Positions 24,050 through 31,392 of a DNA stretch of 64,000 nt are shown one piece after another (the stretch's first letter is position 1; the number at the start of each line of letters is the position of its first letter). The notes beneath the pieces are model-generated. The model did not search any database, was not told the DNA's origin, and saw only the letters and a list, made by a program, of their open reading frames with translations. The position numbers were made by a program, and so were the translations under genes. Source of the stretch: Bradyrhizobium elkanii USDA 76 (GTDB lineage Bacteria; Pseudomonadota; Alphaproteobacteria; Rhizobiales; Xanthobacteraceae); contig NZ_CP066356.1 of the NCBI RefSeq assembly GCF_023278185.1, positions 5,076,001 through 5,140,000 of the forward strand, read 5' to 3'.

Positions 24050-24190
24050 GCACTCTCAAAATATCGAAAACAACCCCATGCAAAGTAGCCGGCGGCTGCC
24101 GTCGGTCGACACGACGACTTGACACGTCGGGCAAATCAGCGGCATAATTCCATTATTCCGAAATCGCACAGCGATCCTCGCCCCAAGGCC
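24050..24190. repeat. suspected dispersed intergenic repeat
   Basis: Stretches such as ATCGAAAACAACCCCATGCA and TTGACACGTCGGGCAAA are, from memory, part of a widespread intergenic repeat in Bradyrhizobium. No second copy is in this window, so the call rests on recall only. It separates the M23 gene from the relic of its 3' end. Confidence 0.35.
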
Positions 24191-24227
24191 ATCGCATATG
24201 GCGTTTGCCGACTTCTGACTGAGGTAT

Positions 24228-24282
24228 TCACGCGCGAAGGCTGGCTGTGGACCAACCCCCACACCACGCTGGTGTTCGAGGG
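24228..24282 (+). pseudogene. relic of the 3' end of an M23 peptidase gene
   Basis: These bases translate to FTREGWLWTNPHTTLVF, against FTRDGWLWGNPYTTLVS in the intact peptidase at 22388-23992. The nucleotide match is high over about 50 bases. The catalytic part is missing, so this is a non-functional remnant of a tandem copy. It abuts the 3' end of the tautomerase gene. Confidence 0.6.
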
Positions 24283-24675
24283 CTATTTCAGCTCGCCGGT
24301 GATGAACTGCGCCCGCCCCATGCCGAACGACCAATCCTCGTCGTCGTTGATCACGAAATTGATGACAAGGTCGCTCGGCGCGATCCCGCAGGCCGACCAC
24401 AGCGTCTCGGCAAGAACGCGATAGAAATCCAGCTTCAAGGCCTTCTCACGCGGACGGCTCGTCAATTGCAGCATCACCAGCCTGTCCGTCCGGCCGATAC
24501 CGAGCCCGGTATCGAGTGCGACGACCCGCGACCGCGGGTGAACATGCACGACCTGGTAGCGGTCGCGCGGCGGCACGTGGAGCGTTTCCACCAGCACTTC
24601 GTGCGTGACATCGAGCAGCCGCTGGACATCTGCATCGCTCCGCCCCTCGATCAAATCAAAACGCAGAAACGGCAT
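24283..24675 (-). CDS. tautomerase family protein
   Basis: A 130-residue protein beginning MPFLRFDLIEGRSDADVQ. The proline directly after the start methionine is the catalytic base of the 4-oxalocrotonate tautomerase superfamily. Two beta-alpha-beta units are visible, with PPRDRYQVVHVHPRSR in the first and ALKLDFYRVLAETLWSACGI in the second, so it is a fused two-unit (Tautomerase_2 type) member. The start at 24675 follows AAGGAG and gives the required Pro-2. Substrate unknown. Confidence 0.85.
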   Translation of the reverse strand: MPFLRFDLIEGRSDADVQRLLDVTHEVLVETLHVPPRDRYQVVHVHPRSRVVALDTGLGIGRTDRLVMLQLTSRPREKALKLDFYRVLAETLWSACGIAPSDLVINFVINDDEDWSFGMGRAQFITGELK

Positions 24676-24941
24676 GTTAGTGGCTCCTTGCTCGATCTGC
24701 CGAGGAATGAAGCTTCGGTGCAACTGCCGGCGATCAGTTGCGCTACGCGTAGCGAACCAACTGCAGCGGAAGCGTTCCGTTCTCCAGCACGTTCGACGTC
24801 TTCAAATTATCCGAGCGAATTGAACCGCGCTCTGTCAGCTTGCTTAAGCACGCCGCACGGGAAAAGAGTAATGGCGATCTGAGATCGTTGCGATCTGAAT
24901 CCCAGATCGCGTGTCATGAGTAATGACGGAGCATCCGACTG

Positions 24942-25246
24942 CTATTTCGCCAGCACCGCGCCTTGCAGTGCCGCGAGCGTATCCGGCCCGTAGCGGCCGT
25001 CGGGTGCGCGCTTGAGCAGGCCGGCCCGCGCCAGCCGCTGTTCGACGGCCTTGCGCAGCTCCGGGGCATCCGCGCCACGTCGGTCGCGTCGTTGCGCGGG
25101 TTGGGAAGCTGCACCGTGTTGCGATAGGCCGAATTGCCGATCACGAGCGCAACACGCCGCTCGGCAAACGCCGGGATCGAAGCGGCCACGCAGCCGATCA
25201 GGGCGAACGCCGCGCCCGCGAGCATGCGCCGGAGTGAGTACTGCAT
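24942..25246 (-). pseudogene. caspase-like (C14) gene with large internal deletion
   Basis: The frame from 25246 begins with a signal peptide and continues AERRVALVIGNSAYRNTVQL, then NPRNDATDVA, the N-terminus of bacterial caspase-like proteins (compare EKRVALVIGNNDYRN in the intact gene at 54605). After about 60 residues the family match stops. A different frame then reads ELRKAVEQRLARAGLLKRAP up to the stop at 24942, which looks like a genuine C-terminus. The catalytic His and Cys region is missing, so the gene is dead. Confidence 0.65.
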
Positions 25247-25683
25247 GGCCGGCGCGTCCGCCTATTTCTTCCAGGGCGCATCGCCGCGCCCGCGGCGGCC
25301 GCGAAGATGCCCTGCTCATAATCGATGAAGGCGCGCACCATCGCGCGATAGGCGGCCTCCGCGACCTTGGGCGACAGCCCGTCCTGTTCGGCCAGCGTCA
25401 TTGCCTTTTTCACCACCGCCTCGGCGCGCTCGGGCGCCTCGACTTGCGCCGGGTTGGCCTTGAAGCGGGCGGCTTCATGGACGTAGCGGCCGCGCTCGGC
25501 CATCAGGCGCACGATCTCGCGGTCGAGCCGGTCGATATTGCTGCGCACCTCGCCAAGCGTCTTGCAGCAGGCGCCGTTGTCGACCGTGGGGCTGCCCCAC
25601 AGCGCCGGCGCGTTCGTCGCAGGTTCCTCGGCGCATGCCACGGCAGGAATCAGAAGCATCGACAGAAACACCGGCAATCGCAT
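25198..25683 (-). CDS. exported chorismate mutase (AroQ type)
   Basis: A 161-residue protein from the ATG at 25683, preceded by GGGAGG. It has a signal peptide (RLPVFLSMLLIPAVACA) and an AroQ-type all-helical domain: EVRSNIDRLDREIVRLMAER, then GRYVHEAARFK, the substrate-binding Arg/Lys helix pattern. It would convert chorismate to prephenate in the periplasm. The last ~35 residues (GAAMRPGRNRRTRRPCSTHS..) are unlike a chorismate mutase; shifting one base near 25300 would give a short ending GDAPWKK then stop. The 3' end overlaps the start of the broken caspase gene. Confidence 0.75.
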   Translation of the reverse strand: MRLPVFLSMLLIPAVACAEEPATNAPALWGSPTVDNGACCKTLGEVRSNIDRLDREIVRLMAERGRYVHEAARFKANPAQVEAPERAEAVVKKAMTLAEQDGLSPKVAEAAYRAMVRAFIDYEQGIFAAAAGAAMRPGRNRRTRRPCSTHSGACSRARRSP

Positions 25684-25933
25684 CGAACGCCTCCCAAAGT
25701 GCCGAGCACGCCTTGCGATCGTTATGCCGATTTTGCGCGCCGATGGAAGCCATGCCGCTGACGGGACGGCCGCAGGTTCCATTCGGAATCGCATCGATGC
25801 GCGCCATGTCGCGGCGACAATTGCCAGCTTGAATGATCATGATGGACGCAGCAATCCGCGGGAACCTGTCCCGCTTTGACCATCGGACGCAAGTATCTAT
25901 CAGATGCCCATTCAGGCTGGACGATAACCAAGC

Positions 25934-26356
25934 ATGCTCTCGACCTTCAGCTGGTTCTTTCTTTCGGTGAAAGGCCGCATCAGCCGGCAGGAATTCGGCC
26001 TGGGATTTTTCGGTCTCGTCCTGGTCGACATGCTCGTCATTCGCATCGGCGCAAGGCTCGACCCTGGCCCACGGTATTACGACAACAGCCCGCCCGCCGA
26101 CGACCTGTCCGTCCTGCGCTTGCTGCTCATGCTGTCATTGTGGCCGTTCGCCGCGATGCTGGTGAAGCGGCTGCACGACCTCAACGTCTCGGGCTGGTGG
26201 GCGCTGACGATCCTCGCCATTCCCCACCTCGCCGCCGCGCTGCACGTCAAATACTGGATCCCCTATCTGGCGCTCGTCGCAACGCTGAGCGTGCTGCCGG
26301 GATCGAAGGGTGACAACCGGTTCGGCCGCGACCCGCTGGCGCGCGCCGGCATCTAG
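25934..26356 (+). CDS. DUF805 family membrane protein
   Basis: A 140-residue inner-membrane protein beginning FSWFFLSVKGRISRQEFGLG, the GR-x-x-R-x-E/F-W-like opening of DUF805, with later LVKRLHDLNVSGWWAL (the K-R-L-H-D motif) and a C-terminal PGSKGDNRFGRDPL, all family hallmarks. There are three to four hydrophobic segments. Function unknown. It is flanked by convergently and divergently transcribed unrelated genes. Confidence 0.85.
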   Translation: MLSTFSWFFLSVKGRISRQEFGLGFFGLVLVDMLVIRIGARLDPGPRYYDNSPPADDLSVLRLLLMLSLWPFAAMLVKRLHDLNVSGWWALTILAIPHLAAALHVKYWIPYLALVATLSVLPGSKGDNRFGRDPLARAGI

Positions 26357-26377
26357 CGCCCTGCGCCGTGGTTGCGA

Positions 26378-27271
26378 TCAGTCGATCTCGATCGCCGCCA
26401 GCGTCTCCTTGACCCGCATCTGAGCGTCCGCAGGGAGCGGCAATATCGGACGCGGAGGCTCGGCCACACAGATCCCTCTGAGATTGGCAAGTGCGTAGAC
26501 GACACGCAGACTGGAATATGTCCTGAACAGATCCCAAATCGGCTGCAGACGCGCGTTGAGCTCTCGCGCCCGGGCCGCATCGCCGCCGGTCGCGGCGCGA
26601 ACGATGTCGACGCAGACCTTCGGGAAGATTCCTGCGACAACGCTGTACCAGGTATCTGCGCCCGCCAGCAGCGCCTCGGTGCAATTCCAGTCGGCGCTGT
26701 AACCCAACGCAACGCCGTCCGGAACGACAGCCCGCAATTCCCTGAGATGGCCCGCGACCGTTGAAGCATCCAGCGCCGGACTTTTTACCGCGACGATTCC
26801 GTCCACACGACCCAACCGGCCGATGAGCGCCGGCGTGAATTGAAAATGCGTCGTTCCGGGATTGTCATAGATGCAGATCGGCAATCCGCTCTCGCGGGCC
26901 ACGGTTTGAAAATGCTCAAAGACCTCGTCATCGGTCAGCGGCGTATAGGAAACCGCCGCCAGCAGGCCTGCCGTCGCGCCGGCATCACGCGCATCCTGGG
27001 CCAGCCGCACCGCATCGTCGGTGCGCAGTGCGCCGATGCCGACCAGTATTGGTGTGTTGCCGTCTGCCAAGGCGGTGGCCGCCTGCACGGCGCGCCGCCG
27101 CTCATCGCGGCTGAAATACGGATATGAGCCGGTACTGCCGAGCAGCCCGACCGAATCCACCTTCGCCGCAATCAAGGGGTCGAGCAAGGCGCGGAGCGCA
27201 CCCACATCGACCCGCCCATCCCGGTTCGAAGGCGTTATCGGGAAGGCAGAGAGCCCCTTCAGACTGATCAT
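26378..27271 (-). CDS. DapA-like aldolase (DHDPS/NAL family)
   Basis: A 297-residue TIM-barrel protein of the dihydrodipicolinate synthase/N-acetylneuraminate lyase family. Start at 27271 follows GAGGGA. It has FPITPSNRDGRVD near the N-terminus, LGSTGSYPY at the substrate phosphate/carboxylate loop, IYDNPG with catalytic Tyr135, and the Schiff-base Lys163 in VAVKSP. The loop reads GSTGS where lysine-pathway DapA has GTTGE, and no lysine genes are near, so it is more likely an aldolase for another 2-keto acid. Confidence 0.85.
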   Translation of the reverse strand: MISLKGLSAFPITPSNRDGRVDVGALRALLDPLIAAKVDSVGLLGSTGSYPYFSRDERRRAVQAATALADGNTPILVGIGALRTDDAVRLAQDARDAGATAGLLAAVSYTPLTDDEVFEHFQTVARESGLPICIYDNPGTTHFQFTPALIGRLGRVDGIVAVKSPALDASTVAGHLRELRAVVPDGVALGYSADWNCTEALLAGADTWYSVVAGIFPKVCVDIVRAATGGDAARARELNARLQPIWDLFRTYSSLRVVYALANLRGICVAEPPRPILPLPADAQMRVKETLAAIEID

Positions 27272-27416
27272 CGGTTCGTCCCTCGTCGGCGACTGTCGCC
27301 GTAAGCTGCCGCGCAATCAATCGACCCGCCCCGTCGCGCGCAAGGTCCAGTTTCACGCGAACTGGGCAGCAAACTGGTCCAGTGCGCGTCCTGCAGGACG
27401 AGCTTCCCGCCGGTCG

Positions 27417-27914
27417 TTATTCGAGCATCGTGGTCAGCTGCGCGCCCTCGTCCGCCACGAACACCGCGATCAGCTCCGCCGGCTCCGTGGTGCTCGCATT
27501 GGCCGAGACCATGTGGGTCGACCCCGGCGGCTCGAAGAAGGACTGGCCGACCTTGAAGGTCTCGACCGGCCCGCCGCCGAGCTGGGAGCGGATTTCTCCC
27601 TTGGTGATGTAGGCCGTCACCGAACCGGAATGGCGGTGCGGCGGCGTGAAGCCGCCGGGACCATAGAACACGCGCACCACCGTGACGCGCTTGCCCGCGA
27701 CATTGGGCAGCGCGTGCGAGCTGATGACCTCGACCTTGTCGAGCGGCGACGCTGCATTGGCGCTGGCGCACAGCGGCGCGATGACGGAGGAGATCGCGTC
27801 CATCGGGGTCGGCAGTGCCTTGCCGATCACGAAGGCGCAGGCCAGTCCCGCGATCACGGCCAGCGCGACCGGCCGCGGGAATGGAAGAGATGGAGTCATT
27901 GCCATCGAGGTCAT
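27417..27914 (-). CDS. cupin domain protein with N-terminal membrane anchor
   Basis: A 165-residue protein. The N-terminal RPVALAVIAGLACAFVIGKA is a signal peptide or membrane anchor. The cupin motifs follow: G-G-F-T-P-P-H-R-H-x(4)-A-Y-I-x(2)-G-E (motif 1) and PPGSTHMVSANAS (motif 2), giving the usual metal-binding His/Glu set. It should be periplasmic. The start follows CAGGGAGAAAAAC. It lies 42 bases downstream of the AhpD-like gene on the same strand and may be in its transcript. Substrate unknown. Confidence 0.85.
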   Translation of the reverse strand: MTSMAMTPSLPFPRPVALAVIAGLACAFVIGKALPTPMDAISSVIAPLCASANAASPLDKVEVISSHALPNVAGKRVTVVRVFYGPGGFTPPHRHSGSVTAYITKGEIRSQLGGGPVETFKVGQSFFEPPGSTHMVSANASTTEPAELIAVFVADEGAQLTTMLE

Positions 27915-27956
27915 TGTTTTTCTCCCTGTCAGCTGCCGTTTTGATCGGTCTCGACG

Positions 27957-28436
27957 TTACGAAGCCGCCGCGTCCGCACGCTGCCGGCGCGGCGGCGGCG
28001 TCCAGCGATAGGCCGCGCCGAACCGGTTCCAGACATTGATCGATGCGATCGCCGAGGTCAGGTAAGTCAGCTCCTGCTCGGAGAATTCGGCGGCGGCCAG
28101 CGCATAGACCTCGTCGCTGACGCCGTTCGGCAAGGTCGTCAACGCTTCGGTCCAGGCCAGCGCAGCGCGCTCGCGCGGCGTGAACTGCGGCGCCTCGCGC
28201 CACACCACGACGAGGTTCAGCTTGTCGGCGGGCACGCCGAGGCTCTCGCCCTGCAGGATGTGATACTGCACGCAGAACGCACAGCCGTTGATCTGCGAGG
28301 CGCGCAGCTTGACCAGTTCGAGCAGCTGCTTGTCGAGGCCGGCCTTCGCCGCGAACTGGCCGAGCGCGCGCACCGCGGCGAAGACGTCGGGCGCGAGCTT
28401 CTCGAAGTCGGTGTATTCCTTGCGGGCATGTGACAT
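27957..28436 (-). CDS. carboxymuconolactone decarboxylase/AhpD-like protein
   Basis: A 159-residue all-helical protein of the CMD family. It carries the AhpD-type redox motif with C52 and C55 (GCAFCVQYH), followed by H59, which points to alkylhydroperoxidase-like thiol chemistry instead of decarboxylation. A second helix pair has ERAALAWTEALTTL. Members defend against peroxides in the cytoplasm. It is divergent from a MarR-type regulator with two palindromic operators between them, so it is the likely target of that regulator. Confidence 0.88.
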   Translation of the reverse strand: MSHARKEYTDFEKLAPDVFAAVRALGQFAAKAGLDKQLLELVKLRASQINGCAFCVQYHILQGESLGVPADKLNLVVVWREAPQFTPRERAALAWTEALTTLPNGVSDEVYALAAAEFSEQELTYLTSAIASINVWNRFGAAYRWTPPPRRQRADAAAS

Positions 28437-28452
28437 TGGCCTGGCCTCATGT

Positions 28453-28487
28453 TATCAGTGTACTGAGACATTATCAGAGCTCTGATA
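28453..28487. promoter_or_regulatory. twin palindromic operators between AhpD-like and marR genes
   Basis: TATCAGTGTACTGAGA (28453-28468) and the perfect palindrome TATCAGAGCTCTGATA (28472-28487) share 12 of 16 positions and lie 19 bases apart, about two helical turns. They fill the 62-base gap between the divergent genes. They are the natural binding sites for the MarR-type regulator encoded alongside. Confidence 0.7.
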
Positions 28488-28498
28488 TCATCGGCAAG

Positions 28499-29107
28499 AT
28501 GCGGACATCGGCAACCGCGACAGCAGGCAACATGGCGGCAATGCAGAAACGAGGCAAATCCGGCACCGCCGGGCGGCGTCCGGTCGGAAAAGCCGCCGGC
28601 CGAAGGGCCGCAGCGAATGCAGGATCGACCGCAGGCGACGTCCTGCTCGCTCCTTCCGTTCCGGCGCCCGGCGAAGGCAAGCGCGGCGAGCAGGGCTATC
28701 TCGCCTATCTGCTGCGCCAGGCCCATGCGGCCTCGCGGCTGTCGATGGAGCGCGCGCTCGCCGAGCTCGGCGTCACCTCGCCGCAATTCGTAGTGCTCAC
28801 CATGCTGAAGGCCTATCCGGGCCTGTCAGGCGCCGATCTGGCGCGGGTGGCACTGCTGACGCCGCAGACCGTCAGCGTGATCATCCGCAACCTCGAGCGC
28901 GACGGCGCGATCCGCAAGACGCCTCACCCCGTCCACGGCCGGGTGCTGCAATGGACCCTGACCGGCCATGGAACCGCGCTGCTGGAGAAATGCCGCCATA
29001 TCGCGCAGGCCCAGGAGCGCCGGCTCGCCGCCGGCCTCGACCCCAGGTCGGAACAGGTGGTGCGCCGGTGGCTGTCAAAAATCGCCACAGATTTGCAGGA
29101 TACCTAG
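28499..29107 (+). CDS. MarR family transcriptional regulator
   Basis: A 202-residue regulator counted from the ATG at 28499, which keeps the twin operators outside the gene. The first ~60 residues are basic and Ala/Gly-rich, longer than usual for MarR. The winged-helix domain follows: YLLRQAHAASRLSMERALAE, the recognition region LSGADLARVALLTPQTVSVI, and the wing with K-T-P-H-P-V-H-G-R. It should bind the palindromes as a dimer and repress the AhpD-like gene and itself until an oxidant or aromatic ligand is present. Confidence 0.88.
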   Translation: MRTSATATAGNMAAMQKRGKSGTAGRRPVGKAAGRRAAANAGSTAGDVLLAPSVPAPGEGKRGEQGYLAYLLRQAHAASRLSMERALAELGVTSPQFVVLTMLKAYPGLSGADLARVALLTPQTVSVIIRNLERDGAIRKTPHPVHGRVLQWTLTGHGTALLEKCRHIAQAQERRLAAGLDPRSEQVVRRWLSKIATDLQDT

Positions 29108-29155
29108 AGCATGACCCGGAAAAGTGGGAACCGGTTTTCCGATGAGGTCATGCTC
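29107..29155 (-). repeat. dispersed palindromic intergenic repeat, copy 2
   Basis: This is the same element as at 10169-10214 in opposite orientation; the minus strand begins GAGCATGACC and shares TCGGAAAACCGG and CCCACTTTTCCGG with it. It overlaps the last base of the marR stop codon and may act as its transcription terminator. Confidence 0.65.
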
Positions 29156-29220
29156 AAAACTATAGCTCCTGCGGCGGCGTGGCTTTTGGCTCACCCGATC
29201 GGCGCCGCTACACTGGCCCG

Positions 29221-30456
29221 ATGAAACAGCCTGATTCTCCGCAATCCCCCGCCCGCCGCGCCGTCCTGAAGGCCGGGCTCGCGGCCGGCGCGGTGCTTGT
29301 CAATCCGCTCATCGCCCTTGCCGCAGCCCCTCCCGGCTTCGACCAGTGGCGCGACAATTTTCGCGCCCGTGCGCTGGCAAAGGGCATTTCGGAGGCGACC
29401 TGGACTCGCTGCATGGGACGGGTCGAGCCCGACATGAGCGTGTTCAAGCAGATGCGCAACCAGCCGGAGTTCCACGAGCAGATCTGGCAGTATATCAACC
29501 GCCGCGTCTCGGACTGGCGCATCATCCATGGCCGCGAGGCGCTGAAGAAGAACGACGCCCTGTTCGGCCGGATCGAGCGCGACTTCGGCGTCGAGCGCGG
29601 CACGCTGCTCGCGCTGTGGGGCGTCGAGTCCGCTTATGGCGATCCGCTGGTGCAGCAGAACCACATGACGCCGGTATTTCCCTCGCTGGCGGCGCTCGCC
29701 TGGAACGAGCCACGCCGCAAGGCCTATTGGGAGACCGAGCTGATCAACGCGATGAAGATCGTGCAGCGCGGCTGGAGCACGCCTCAGGAGATGAACGGCT
29801 CCTGGGCCGGCGCGATGGGTCATTCGCAGTGGATGCCGGAAGTCTGGCTCAATGTCGGCTTCGACTATGACGGCGACGGCAAGGTCTCGCCGTTCGGCCG
29901 GCCCGACGACGCGCTGGGCTCGACCGCGAAATATCTCGTCAATCGCGGCAAGTGGCACCGCGGCGAGCATTGGGGCTACGAGGTCCGCGCGCCCGGCGGC
30001 GGCGCCAGCGGCAGCCGCACCTATGCGGCCTGGGCGAGCGCCGGCGTAACGCGCGCCGACGGCCAGCCGTTTCCGCAGCCGAACGCATCAGCGCAGCTCT
30101 GGATCCCGGTCGCGGGTGGCCCGGCGTTCCTGCTCGGTCCGAACTTCAATTCGGTGAAGAGTTACAACCCGTCGATGAACTACGCGCTGGCGATCTGCCA
30201 TCTCGGCGATCGCTGTCTCGGCGGGCCACCCTTCATCCAGCCCTTCCCGGGCTCGGAGCGCGCGCTGACGCTCGCCGAGGTGCAGGAGATGCAGACGCGG
30301 CTGACCAAGGCCGGCTTCGACACCGGCGGCACCGACGGCCGCGTCGGCAACGACACCATGAAGGCGATCAAGGATTATCAGATCAAGATGGGCCTGTTGC
30401 CCGCCGACGGTTACGGCGGGCTCAAGGTGCTGGCGCGGTTACGGCAAGGCGGCTAA
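29221..30456 (+). CDS. lytic murein transglycosylase (MltB type)
   Basis: A 411-residue protein. The N-terminus has twin arginines before a hydrophobic stretch (ARRAVLKAGLAAGAVLVNPL), consistent with Tat or Sec export. The SLT_2 (MltB) domain contains LLALWGVESAYGDP with the catalytic glutamate E136, and GAMGHSQWMPEVWL. A peptidoglycan-binding domain (PG_binding_1) occupies about residues 340-405 (TLAEVQEMQTRLTKAGFDTG). It cleaves glycan strands to 1,6-anhydro products in the periplasm. I start at 29221; an upstream in-frame start at 29179 adds residues without signal-peptide character. Confidence 0.92.
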   Translation: MKQPDSPQSPARRAVLKAGLAAGAVLVNPLIALAAAPPGFDQWRDNFRARALAKGISEATWTRCMGRVEPDMSVFKQMRNQPEFHEQIWQYINRRVSDWRIIHGREALKKNDALFGRIERDFGVERGTLLALWGVESAYGDPLVQQNHMTPVFPSLAALAWNEPRRKAYWETELINAMKIVQRGWSTPQEMNGSWAGAMGHSQWMPEVWLNVGFDYDGDGKVSPFGRPDDALGSTAKYLVNRGKWHRGEHWGYEVRAPGGGASGSRTYAAWASAGVTRADGQPFPQPNASAQLWIPVAGGPAFLLGPNFNSVKSYNPSMNYALAICHLGDRCLGGPPFIQPFPGSERALTLAEVQEMQTRLTKAGFDTGGTDGRVGNDTMKAIKDYQIKMGLLPADGYGGLKVLARLRQGG

Positions 30457-30474
30457 CCGTCATGCGATCTGCGT

Positions 30475-30543
30475 AGCCCGGGTGAGCGAAAGCGATACCC
30501 GGGGACGCATTTCCCGCATGTCGCTCCGCTCATGCGGGCTTAC
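30475..30543. repeat. palindromic intergenic repeat
   Basis: The segment holds AGCCCGGGTGAGCGAAAGCG, continuing to ACCCGGG, and then CCCGCAT..ATGCGGG arms. The element type (AGCCCGGATGAGCGAAGCG-like) is, from memory, common between genes in Bradyrhizobium. It may terminate transcription from both sides. Confidence 0.5.
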
Positions 30544-30555
30544 GACGGTTCGCTC

Positions 30556-31374
30556 CTACCGGCTCGCAGGCTGCCGCACGACGCCGCCGGCGTTCATGCC
30601 GCCGTCGATCACGAGCTCGGTGCCGGTCACATAGCGTGATGCGTCGGAGGCGAGATAGAGCACGCCCTGGGCGATCTCGATGGCCTGTCCGGCGCGGCCG
30701 AGCGGCGTGGCGAACCTTGCGCGCTCCTCCGGATCGATCGGTGCGTTCTGGCCGGCACCGGTCGCGCCGGTCGGGATCTTGCCCCAGATCGGCGTGTCGA
30801 TGATGCCGGGATGCACCGAGTTGACGCGGATGCCGTCGTTCACCTGCGCGCATTCCATCGCGATCGACTTGGCGAACAGCCGCACCGCGCCCTTGGTGGC
30901 GCTGTAGCCGGAGAGCGTCGCCGCGCCACGCAGGCCGGCCAGCGACGACATCATGATGATGGAGCCGCCGCCATGCTTGCGCATCAGCGGCAGGGAGTGC
31001 TTCACCGACAGAAACACGCCGTCGATATTGATGGCGGTCTGCCGCCGCCAGTCCGCGAGCGACATCTCGACGATCGAAGGCGCCCCGATGCCGATGCCGG
31101 CATTCGAGACCATGATGTCGAGGCGGCCGTAGCGCTTGCCGATGTCAGCGATGACCTCGATCCAGCGCTCCTCGCTGGTGACGTCCTGCGGCAGGAAGAC
31201 CACCTCGCGACCGGCCTTCTTGAGCCGCGCTGCGAGCTCGGGTCCCCTCAACTCGTCGATATCGGTCGCCACGACCGTCGCGCCTTCCTGCGCGAACAGT
31301 TCGACGATGGCCTCGCCGATACCCGATGCGCCGCCGGTCACCAGCGCGACCTTGCCTTCAACCTGTCCTGCCAT
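30556..31374 (-). CDS. SDR family oxidoreductase
   Basis: A 272-residue classical short-chain dehydrogenase. Start at 31374 follows GGGAGAGGAC. NAD(P)-binding TGGASGIG (13-20), D-x-x-D at the end of the second strand (suggesting NAD preference), NAG (91-93), catalytic Ser143/144, Tyr157 and Lys161 (GYSATK) and a C-terminal G-G-M are all present. It is a cytoplasmic alcohol or keto reductase of unknown substrate. It lies 18 bases downstream of recJ on the same strand and may be co-transcribed. Confidence 0.9.
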   Translation of the reverse strand: MAGQVEGKVALVTGGASGIGEAIVELFAQEGATVVATDIDELRGPELAARLKKAGREVVFLPQDVTSEERWIEVIADIGKRYGRLDIMVSNAGIGIGAPSIVEMSLADWRRQTAINIDGVFLSVKHSLPLMRKHGGGSIIMMSSLAGLRGAATLSGYSATKGAVRLFAKSIAMECAQVNDGIRVNSVHPGIIDTPIWGKIPTGATGAGQNAPIDPEERARFATPLGRAGQAIEIAQGVLYLASDASRYVTGTELVIDGGMNAGGVVRQPASR

Positions 31375-31392
31375 GTCCTCTCCCAACGTTTC

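Noticed and set aside
24842..24905. Short direct repeats GCGATCTGA and a GCGATCTG/CAGATCGC hairpin
   Set aside because: They are small, unlinked to a clear gene start, and could be decay of the neighbouring pseudogene region; no function can be argued.
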